From contig OZ024873.1 of assembly GCA_964017185.1 (NCBI GenBank), forward strand, positions 48,594,760 to 48,658,759: DNA of 64,000 bases. The letters are read 5' to 3'. This document shows positions 56,413-64,000 of this stretch, piece by piece. The translations under genes were made by a program, and so were the position numbers. How positions within the stretch are numbered: position 1 is the stretch's first letter; each line of letters starts with the position of its first letter. The DNA is from Rugalucina vietnamica (taxonomy: Eukaryota > Mollusca > Bivalvia > Lucinida > Lucinidae). A model generated the notes under the pieces. The model was not told the origin of the DNA. It ran no database searches and worked only from the letters and a program-made list of their open reading frames with translations.

Positions 56413-56994
56413 CATTCTAACGAAAGGGTCTGATTAGATATCCAACTTGTGGCGCTTAAGTTTTAATAGAGGAATTTCACCTGGAATCCAGGGCAAGTTA
56501 AGAGATTCCTTTAACCCCTAGGCCTCCAATAGCTTTCTACTGAACATTTTAAGGCGGTAGTTTTATTTTAATTAGGTCATTTGGGAATAAATGCAGTTTG
56601 AATTAATGCCTTTATAACATTAATATGGCACAAATTGATAAATACTCACGTATGCAAATTTTGATTTCCGGTCACATGGACAGATTTGCATGTATGCAAA
56701 ATTTGCGTATACGCAAATTGAGATTTGCACTTGGTCTAGACCAAGTGCTAAATTTGCGTATATGCAAATTTTGCGTATACGCAAAAGTGGAAAAATTGCG
56801 GTCACATGGACAGATTTGCTTACGTGAGCAAAATTTGCGTATACGCAAAATTTGCATACGTGAGTAAATCTGTCCATGTGACCAGCCCTTAAGAGACACA
56901 CTTGTTTTAAAAATATTATTTCATTACAATATTATACAGTCCCACCTGGAGTATTGGCCACCTGTATAAAGCCTTAAGTGGCCAAATTTGGGGT

Positions 56995-57125
56995 TCAGTG
57001 AGTGGTTCTAATGAGTACCCACGATCTTCATGTATGTTTTGAATCAATAGTAATAAAAAAAACGATAATTTTCCTTGTACTATATAAAAGTGAGGTTTAA
57101 AGGCGTAAACATTTCACAATCTTAA
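56995..57125. mobile_element. MITE-B fragment
   Basis: ggttctaatgagtacccacgatc and tataaaagtgaggtttaaagg. Half an element. Confidence 0.55.
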
Positions 57126-57130
57126 TATCC

Positions 57131-58570
57131 TGGGCCCAGTTGTTCAAAACTAACGACGTCGTTAGTTAACGTTTAGTTAAAATTTCAAACATTAATATTA
57201 CAAATACCCTGTTATTTTTTATTGAAAAAATGTGAGAATCCTTTGCACTGCAAAGGATTCTCACATTTTTATGTCTCCCCCCTACAGGGTCGGGAGACAT
57301 ATTGTTTTTCCCCGTGCGTCTGTCTGTCCGTCCTTCTGTCTGTCTGTCTGTCTGTCCGTCACAAATCGTGTCCGCTCTATAACTTGAAAACCGTTAAAGA
57401 TTTTTCAGTGAAACTTGGTACACTTGTAGACCACGACGAGACGATGTGTCATGCACAAGAACCATAACTGTGGCTTGAGTATTTTTGGAGTTATTTCCCT
57501 TTGATTATTTTCGATACAATTTCGTGTCCGCTGTATAACTTGAAAACCGTTTAAGATTTTTCAATAAAACTTGGTACACTTATTGAGCATGATCAGACGA
57601 TGTGTCATGCACAAGAACCATAACTCTGGCTTGAGTATTTTATGAGTTATTTCCCTTTGATTATTTTCCATACAATTTCGTGTCTGCTTTATAACTCGAA
57701 AATCGTAAGAGTTATTTGAATGAAACTTGGTACACTTATAAAGCACGATGAGATTACGTGTCGTGCTAAAGAACCATAACTCTTGCTTGCATATCTTTGG
57801 AGTAATTTCCCTTTGATTATTTTCCATACAATTTCGTGTCCACCCTATAACTTGAAAACATAAGAGAAATTTCAGTGAAACTTGGTACACTTATAAAGCA
57901 TGATGAGACGATGTGTCATGCACAAGAATTATAACTCTTGCTTTCATATCTTTGGAGTTATTTCCCTTTGATTATTTTTCTATACAATTTCATGTCCACT
58001 CTATAACTTGAAAACCATAAGAAATATTTCAATGAAACTTGGTACACTTATAAAGCACGATGAGATGATGTGTCATGCTAAAGAACCATAACTCTTGCTT
58101 GCATGTCTTTGGAGTTATTTCCCTTTGATTATTTTTCATTCAATTTCGTGTCTGCTCTATAACACAAAAACCATTAGAGATTTTTCAATGAAACATGGTA
58201 CACTTATAAAGCATGATGCACAAGAATCATTACTCTTGCTTTCATATCTTTGGAGTTATTTCCCTTTGATTATTTTCCAAACACTTTCGTGCCCCCTCTA
58301 TAACTTGAAAACCGTAAGAGATATTTCAATGAAACTTGGTACACTTATAAAACAGAATGACAGGATATGTGATGCACAAGAACTATAACTCTTGCTTGCA
58401 TATTTTGGACATGCACGTAGAAAGGGGGGAGACATCAGTTTTCACATAGAAAACAAATTCTAGTTTCAACAAAAAATAACAGTGTATTTGTTACTTTAGC
58501 TGATATTTGCTTAACAAATTTATGTCTTAACGATATTGTTAAGCTAACGATGCTTTGAACAACTGGGTCC
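57131..58570. mobile_element. MITE-C copy, split by family 2 copy C
   Basis: gggcccagttgttcaaaac to cacattttt at 57270, then tttcaacaaaaaataacag to ttgaacaactgggtcc from 58464. Compared with the whole copy at 5597, the break is inside the T tract of the central hairpin. Confidence 0.85.
57271..58463 (+). mobile_element. Hairpin-head family 2, copy C (ends defined by empty site)
   Basis: ATGTCTCCCCC at the start, GTCC/GTCT box (57324-57359), about seven units of ~156 bp, GGGGGGAGACATC, hairpin GTTTTCacataGAAAAC and final CTAG. Comparison with the empty MITE-C copy fixes both ends and shows insertion between Ts with no clear duplication. Confidence 0.88.
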
Positions 58571-58604
58571 TGATGTACAGTAACTGTTGCAGGGGTTATC
58601 ATAT

Positions 58605-58941
58605 GCGCTGCAACACAAGAAAACAATTAAGTCTTTGGGGGTTCAGTCCAGGTCTGACATAAATCTGCATGTACAGGGTGATCCAGAATATCTGATACCG
58701 TTTCAGCTTTCATGTTCCACAAACCCATATCAAAATAAAGGTTGTAATGGTATCAGATATTCTGGATCACCCTCACAGTACAGTCTCAGAGAAAGACTAA
58801 AAGCTTGAAATTTCAGATTTGAGATGGGGAGCGATAATACAGTCCATGTAGTGAAAACAAAGGCGCTGATCAGCTGTGCAGTTACTGCACAGCTGATCTG
58901 CGCCTTTGATTTCGCCTATGCATGTTGTTGCGGCAGTTCAT
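58605..58941 (-). mobile_element. MITE-A copy 21, with a nested 97-bp element
   Basis: gcgctgcaacacaagaaaac, core gcgctgatcagctgtgcagttactgcacagctgatctgcgcc, right end gttgttgcggcagttcat. Interrupted at 58676-58772. Confidence 0.83.
58676..58772. mobile_element. 97-bp foldback element with 24-bp perfect inverted ends
   Basis: GGGTGATCCAGAATATCTGA at one end and its exact complement at the other, extending to 24 bases with about 49 bases between. It lies inside MITE-A copy 21. Confidence 0.85.
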
Positions 58942-59454
58942 TTAGTGCGGAGTGAGTGGGTTACAAAGCAGGTTTCCGTGATACCTGCAGCCCACATGAA
59001 TATGTGCTAATTATGTGACAATAATGTAATGAACAACTGTTCGAACATGCTGCTACCAGGAACTTTGTTTACAGTGTGTTTGTGCATACTGTAAAAAGTT
59101 TAAAGTAACTAATGATTTGGCTTTTTTGTCGGTTAAATTGGCCATTTTTTTTTTTTTTTATTATTAATTTGAAATTTTCTGCTTACGCCCTTGAATTTAA
59201 ATATTTGGTTATCAGGTTGTCAGCCTGGCTGCAACATGCTTTGAATCCAGAATTGTTGTGTTTGAACCACACTTGGGTTCCAGGTTGTGTGCTTGAGCAA
59301 GATGCATTACTTACTCCCTATTGTGTTGATTATTACCCAAGAAGTGGTGGCTCCATCTTGATTTGACTGAAAAGTTGGCGACAGGGACTGTAAACCATAA
59401 ATCAAACTGATGAAAACATGCTTTACTTACAGCAAGATAATTTTCTACTTTCAG
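58942..59454. other. Last part of intron 3, with SINE-1 fragment at 59225-59406
   Basis: 59225-59406 has tgcttgagcaagatgcattac, ccaagaagtggtggctcc and gttggcgacagggactgtaaacc, a diverged SINE-1 body and tail. It ends about 50 nt before the exon 4 acceptor. Confidence 0.55.
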
Positions 59455-59665
59455 ACACGGTGGACTAAGAGAACGGGACCAGATTCTTGCTATCGATGGA
59501 CAACCCTTAGATATTTCTCATCAGGAGGCGATCAAAATACTACAGAGTGCTGGGGGGCTTGTGGAGATTGTGGTCGCGAGGGGCCCCTTACCCCAGGGGC
59601 CTGGGGATCTGTCACCGCCGGGGCAGGAAACAACAACACAATCTGTGGTTGAAACCCCAGAAATG
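59455..59665 (+). CDS. Patj: Patj exon 4, second half of PDZ1 and start of next linker
   Basis: The exon starts after ctactttcag and the AG left over from exon 3 completes Arg165. It encodes residues 165-235 and ends at donor gtatgt (59666). The sequence continues PDZ1 directly: HGGLRERDQILAIDGQPLD, then helix B starting SHQEAIKILQ, then strand VEIVVARGPLPQ, which closely follows human MPDZ PDZ1 as I recall it. His187 at the start of helix B is the residue that usually gives class I PDZ specificity (S/T-x-hydrophobic C-termini). The loop between PLD and the SHQ helix is about two residues shorter than in human MPDZ. After residue 207 comes a Gly/Pro/Thr-rich linker. Phase 0 at the donor, frame open. 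Confidence 0.9.
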
Positions 59666-59980
59666 GTATGTATGAAGCTTTTATTAAATAATAATTATAA
59701 AAATCTAAGCTGTGAGCAGAAACTGGTGGAAGGCATCGGAAACACTTTTCATGAAAGCAACGGAAAGGGGACAAAACTCTTCCAAGGGAAGCAACTGATT
59801 ATTTTTAAACCTCTCCATAGAGCGGTGATAACCGAGGTGCTCCCAGTGGTTGGAGGATAATACATCACAAAATTAAAAGAGGCCAATGATTTAAGTCTCA
59901 TCTGTTTTGGTAGGATCTCTCACCATATGTTAACCATGTACCGGGTAATGAAAATTTTGGGAAACATTTCTGACCCACAG
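59666..59980. other. Start of intron 4
   Basis: Donor gtatgt, then sequence without a recognised repeat or exon. The frame runs on without a stop for some codons past the donor, but loses all similarity to Patj. Confidence 0.5.
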
Positions 59981-59984
59981 AAAC

Positions 59985-60155
59985 AGTCTCAAGGTTAGCG
60001 TGTTGGTCTCCGGGTCGAGGGGCCAGGGTTTGTGTCCTTGAGCAAGGCACATTCATTTTACTCCCCATAGTACTGGTTCAGACCCAAGAAGAGGTGGCTT
60101 CTTCATCCCAACATGGCTGAAAAATGTTTGACTTGGACATTAAACCACAAAATAT
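59985..60155 (+). mobile_element. SINE-1 copy, diverged
   Basis: gttagcgtgttggtctccgg, gtccttgagcaaggcacattc, catagtactggttcagaccc, gtttgacttggacattaaacc. Confidence 0.7.
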
Positions 60156-60417
60156 AGAGGAACAGTCTTGGGTCTGTAATGCTGACATAGGCATGCCTCT
60201 TCTGAAAATCACTACAAGAAATAGGGTCAGATTTTAGCTGCTTGCAGCCTTTCTTATGCTTATTTTTGTCATGGAGTTTATGTTTGGTCACGTTTGTTAA
60301 GAGACACCCCAAGGAGGATTCTTCAACAATTTCCAACAAGAAAGACCTGTTGCACGACAAATCCATCAATTTGGGACACAGATGAATAAGTGCCTTATGT
60401 TCCAGATCAGATTTGTG

Positions 60418-60641
60418 CGGTCGCATGAGAAAAACAACAATTTGGGCTTCTGACCACGTCAGACACAAACCGACCTGTGCAGTCTTAGAAAAGGGCTAGA
60501 AGCATGAAAGTTTGGATTTATTGTACTATCCCTGTAGCAAAAACAAGGGCGCTGATCAGCTGTGCAGTTACTGCACAGCTGATCAGCACCTTTGTTTTTC
60601 GCATAGACAAAAATCCTGTTTTATCATATGGCGTCGCTCAT
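60418..60641 (-). mobile_element. MITE-A copy 22
   Basis: gcggtcgcatgagaaaaac, core gcgctgatcagctgtgcagttactgcacagctgatcagc, right end tgttttatcatatggcgtcgctca. Confidence 0.85.
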
Positions 60642-61012
60642 ATGACACATTATGGTACACAATAATTCTTTCTTAATTCTAGGGAAAACCAATATCTTAG
60701 CATGTCAGCTTAATCTTCGGTTGTCAACAGTGTAAGAATTAATTTCTAGGTGCTGTGTCGGGAAGATTTCTATACTGTTTGACAGTGTCATTACTGCTAG
60801 AGCCTGTTTTATGAGATAGGAGAGAGAGCTGTAAACCAACATGTTTGTAGCTGTAAAATTTTAGACATATTTCTGCTTGAATTTATTGTCACGCACAGAA
60901 CAACTTATGTAATAATACCGTGCAGTATATCAATATGGACCTTTTTTAGGGGCGATTTAGCTTTCTTGAATTATTCTGTTACATGTGAATCACAAAAATA
61001 ACGCATTTACAG

Positions 61013-61168
61013 TAGTTGCGGAATTAGAGATTATCACATGGGCATTTTGGTTATCGCCCGCAGTATCAACCCGAGACTCCATTATCAAGCCCGAGAGCTT
61101 TAGCTCAACGTCTGATAATGGTCGAGGGTTGATACTAAGGGCGATGACCAAAATGTCCATGTTATAAT
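61013..61168. mobile_element. Foldback element D3
   Basis: Arms cattttggttatcgcccgcagtatcaaccc and gggttgatactaagggcgatgaccaaaatg with a cccgag-containing loop. Followed by atctgtttttcacatc and a gacataacgtca stretch, as beside D1 and D2. Confidence 0.7.
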
Positions 61169-61390
61169 CTGTTTTTCACATCTTAAAAATCTTCTATTCA
61201 AAGAATTTTTATATAGAAATGCGAAACGGCGCCATTAAAATGACATAACGTCAGTTCAGTTGATGTCACAAAGTCATATTCTCTTGTGTGACAACATCGC
61301 ATGTGAGCATGATAACCTCTCTCCTTTCAAAAAGCATGTTTTATGGTTATCAGCCTGCCCGTGCTGATAACAAGAGGGCGGGAAGCACAC

Positions 61391-61592
61391 TTTTTTTCAT
61401 GCTCAGCTCAGATGAGACTAAAATTTATCCTGCTCATTAAGCTTAAATGTTGAAATGCCAACAATTTTAACATTTTATGAGCAGAATAAATTACAGGTTT
61501 TGGTGATCTTTACCTGAAAGTTCACTTTAGGCTATTTGGTCATTTATGAGCAGTTTGAATTTCATGCTCAGCCGAGTTGAGCATGAAAAAAG
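61391..61592. mobile_element. Foldback MITE
   Basis: tttttttcatgctcagctcag and gagttgagcatgaaaaaag are inverted ends; inside, attttatgagcagaataaatt echoes aaatttatcctgctcatta. Confidence 0.7.
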
Positions 61593-61698
61593 TTTTATAA
61601 CCTCGGGACCAGGGCTTCTTCAGCCTTTCTGATGTGATTGTAAAACCTAGGTTCCTTCTCAGCGGATGTTAAACCCCAAATGAACCAAACAAATAATG

Positions 61699-61978
61699 CA
61701 CCAGTCATTTGTATCCCCTGCCCTAGGGGACACAGCGGGGCTAAAGTGCCAGGCACCTAAATGTTTAAATGCATAAATTGAAGCCCTTCTCTCATGTTTC
61801 AGTTTCATCAGAACAACTCCCAGCTGTTGTTCCACATTATTGTCAGCCTCCAGGGAGCCGGGGCTTTATCAGGGATTTTACTATAAATCTGGCCTTGCAG
61901 TGCAGGGCTTTCGATAATTGAAAAGTTAAAAGCCCCGCTATTCCCTGGCCCTAGGGGAGCCGGGGATACAAATGACAT
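61699..61978. mobile_element. MITE-F copy, complete
   Basis: Ends ccagtcatttgtatcccctg and cggggatacaaatgacat are inverted repeats with ccctaggg near both. Confidence 0.75.
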
Positions 61979-62460
61979 AACTATTCAAAAGTGTCAAGGT
62001 ATAGCACTTTAAAGAAGCTTTTAGCAATGGAAACTATGTGGAAAATTTTAACACAACATTAGTTTGCACAAGTATTGTGGCAGAAAATTAATTCAAAATC
62101 TGTGCATTCAAAGCAGAGGAATGAGCTCTTGTATTAGAGTTCGTTGATTGTATCCTAGATACTCAAAGAATTAATGTCACTGTTGGCTGATTGAAATTCT
62201 AAATTGTTGCCTCAAAGTGCCATTCAAAGCAGAGTTTGCGTGATCCATTTCTTTTGCAATACCGCTAATTTGCAGACATTTAATATTTCAAAGGAGAGGT
62301 TTTAATTGTTGAAATTCCTTGATTTGCTTTGGCTTTGTTGGTATGAATCTAAGTGGAATTGAAAGTTTCTGAAATTTGTCTGAATTAAGCAAAATTCATT
62401 CCGATTATATAAGTGCTTCTATGTCATTTTTTGTGAAAGTATCTTTACCAGACTGATTTT
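61979..62460. other. Unassigned intronic sequence
   Basis: Nothing recognised. Confidence 0.4.
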
Positions 62461-62910
62461 TATCGCACCTGCTTATAGCAGGGTGCGATATAGGAGTTCA
62501 AATTTCCGTCTGTCCGTTCGTTCGTTCGTCCGTCCGTCTGTCCGTCAACATTTACATCGAAGTTTAGTTTTCTCGACATCATTGATAGCTGCGAGTCTGA
62601 AACCTTGCATAGTAATTATCCTTGACATATCCTTTAAGCATGCACCTTGACCCAGTACCCTTGACCTATATTTCACGGTCCACTAACTTTGAAAATTTTT
62701 ACGTCAAAGTTTGTTTTTTCTCGACATCAGTGACAGCTGCGAGTCTGAAACCTTGCATAGTAATTGTCCTTGACATACCCTTCAAGCACGCACCTTGACC
62801 CGCTTACCTTGACCTATATTTCACGGTCTACTGACTGAAATTTTTTATGTCGAAGTTTGGTTTTCTCTACATCAGTGATAGCTGCGAGGGTGAAACCTTG
62901 CATAGTAATT
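62461..62910 (+). mobile_element. Hairpin-head family 4, 5' part
   Basis: Head tatcgcacctgc-ttata-gcagggtgcgata, GTCC/GTTC box (62509-62545), then three tandem units of about 150 bp with tcgacatca-tga-agctgcgag, gaaaccttgcatagtaatt and accttgacctatatttcacggtc. It is cut in the third unit by family 2 copy D, and no 3' part is seen before the window ends. Confidence 0.75.
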
Positions 62911-62968
62911 ATGTCTCCCCCGACAGGGTCGGGAGACTTATTGTTTTTCCCCGTGCGTCTGTCCGTCC

Positions 62969-63031
<63 letters not shown>

Positions 63032-64000
63032 ACAAATCGTGTCCCCTCTATAACTTGAAAACCGTTAAAGATTTTTCAATGAAACTTGGTACACTTGTAA
63101 ACCACGACGAGACGATGTGTCATGCACAAGAACCATAACTCTAGCTTGAGTATTTTTGGAGTTATTTCCCTTTGATTATTTTCGATACAATTTCGTGTCC
63201 GCTGTATAACTTGAAAACCGTTATAGATTTTTCAATGAAACTTGGTACACTTGTAGACCACGACGAGACGATGTGTCATGCACAAGAACCATAACTCTGG
63301 CTTGAGTATTTTTGGAGTTATTTCCCTTTGATTATTTTCGATACAATTTCGTGTCCGCTGTATAACTTGAAAACCGTTTAAGATTTTTCAATGAAACTTG
63401 GTACACTTAATGAGCATGATCAGTCGATGTGTCATGCACAAGAACCATAACTCTGGCTTGAGTATTTTATGAGTTATTTCCCTTTGATTATTTTCCATAC
63501 AATTTCGTGTCTGCTTTATAACTCGAAAATCGTAAGAGTTATTTCAATGAAACTTGGTACACTTATAAAGCATGATGAGATTACGTGTCGTGCTAAAGAA
63601 CCATAACTCTTGCTTGCATATCTTTGGAGTAATGTCCCTTTGATTATTTTCCATACAATTTCGTGTCCACCCTTGAAAACCGTTAGAGAAATTTCAGTGA
63701 AACTTGGTACACTTATAAAGCATGATGAGACGATGTGTCATGCACAAGAATTATAACTCTTGCTTTCATATCTTTGGAGTTATTTCCCTTTGATTATTTT
63801 TCTATACAATTTCATGTCCACTCTATAACTTGAAAACCATAAGAAATATTTCAATGAAACTTGGTACACTTATAAAGCACGATGAGATGATGTGTCATGC
63901 TAAAGAACCATAACTCTTGCTTGCATGTCTTTGGAGTTATTTCCCTTTGATTATTTTTCATTCAATTTCGTGTCTGCTCTATAACACAAAAACGATTAGA
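62911..64000 (+). mobile_element. Hairpin-head family 2, copy D (runs off the window)
   Basis: Head atgtctcccccgacagggtcgggagac, then an expanded GTCT microsatellite (62957-63030) and at least six ~156-bp units. The left flank catagtaatt belongs to the family 4 unit, so this copy is younger than the family 4 element. Confidence 0.82.
62957..63030. repeat. (GTCT)n microsatellite in family 2 copy D
   Basis: About eighteen GTCT/GTCC units, longer than in copies A-C, showing local expansion of the box. Confidence 0.95.

Larger units (their letters stand above)
55313..56892 (+). mobile_element. PIF/Harbinger transposon, degraded (H2)
   Basis: Ends ttaagccctggtcacatgg and ccatgtgaccagcccttaa are inverted repeats with TTA/TAA-type flanks. 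Repeated gcgtatacgcaaattttgc and gtatgcaaa motifs lie beneath both ends, most densely at 56640-56875. A transposase remnant is at 55500-55930, and the foldback element D2 is inserted at about 55999-56412. Confidence 0.78.
10437..59454 (+). other. Patj intron 3, about 49 kb, splitting PDZ1
   Basis: The intron has donor gtaagt and acceptor ctactttcag and interrupts an Arg codon in phase 2. Its length of 49018 bp comes mainly from transposable elements and tandem repeats, listed separately. I searched the translated frames inside it for further PDZ-like or other host exons and found none; all long frames belong to repeats. Confidence 0.85.
5973..64000 (+). other. Patj: Patj/MPDZ-type multi-PDZ scaffold gene, 5' part
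   Basis: Four exons on the + strand (5973-6026, 8916-9079, 10123-10436, 59455-59665) join in one open frame with GT/AG borders and matching phases (1, 0, 2, 0). They give 235 residues: a short N-terminus, an L27 domain (about residues 9-58), a linker (61-125) and PDZ1 (about 126-207). The order L27, linker, PDZ1 and the residue patterns match human PATJ and MPDZ, remembered rather than searched. Patj is known as the Crumbs-complex scaffold whose L27 domain pairs with PALS1/Stardust at the apical junction of epithelial cells. Vertebrate proteins have about 10-13 PDZ domains, so most of this gene must lie beyond 64000. Introns are 2889 bp, 1043 bp and 49018 bp. PATJ and MPDZ arose by duplication within vertebrates, so either name could be used here. 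Confidence 0.88.

Noticed and set aside
59561-59860. Extension of Patj exon 4 past 59665
   Set aside because: The donor gtatgt is good, and the downstream peptide has no Patj similarity.

Overview
This is nuclear DNA from an animal, most likely a bivalve mollusc. The only host gene I can support is the 5' part of a Patj/MPDZ-type scaffold gene on the + strand. The mollusc call rests on the repeats: tRNA-derived SINEs with mollusc-type tails, a very common MITE with gagccg...tcatgagaaaacc ends, and repeat families with hairpin heads and GTCC-rich boxes. I recognise these from memory and have not searched any database.

Host gene. Four exons join in one frame across consensus splice sites: 5973-6026 (5' UTR plus codons 1-5), 8916-9079 (an L27 domain), 10123-10436 (acidic/proline linker plus the first half of PDZ1) and 59455-59665 (second half of PDZ1). 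This gives 235 residues and the reading frame continues beyond the window. Intron 3 is about 49 kb and cuts PDZ1 in two. Introns 1, 2 and 3 consist largely of mobile elements, and two elements end within about 25 nt of a splice acceptor.

Layout. 1-5972: upstream flank with a decayed LINE (minus strand), SINEs and MITEs. 6027-10122: introns 1 and 2, with a Helentron-like tandem-repeat element, MITEs and two SINEs with clear target-site duplications (TSDs). 10437-59454: intron 3. It holds a DIRS-type tyrosine-recombinase retroelement (12273-17754) sitting inside a MITE; a 3.8-kb element with about 0.94-kb inverted repeats and a protein of unknown function (18883-22659), inside another copy of the same MITE; hairpin-headed tandem-repeat elements (29940-31372, 32368-34222, 44063-45106, 53021-54237, 57271-58463); a second long-inverted-repeat element (40284-41972); a 54-bp satellite (46530-48050); a (TGGA)n block (50692-52255); and two degraded PIF/Harbinger transposons (42902-43942, 55313-56892). 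59666-64000: intron 4, again repeats.

Most striking observations. First, three or four repeat families that look unrelated share one design: a hairpin head, a GTCC box, internal tandem units with a common core, an inverted copy of the head near the 3' end, then a small hairpin. This fits non-autonomous Helentron/Helitron2 elements, and a filled/empty site pair within this window supports insertion at T^T. Second, two long-TIR elements share CACGSCYACC ends and 5-bp TSDs. Third, nested insertions let relative ages be read directly. Fourth, several repeat families carry dense TGACCTTGACCT motifs, which match nuclear-receptor extended half-sites.
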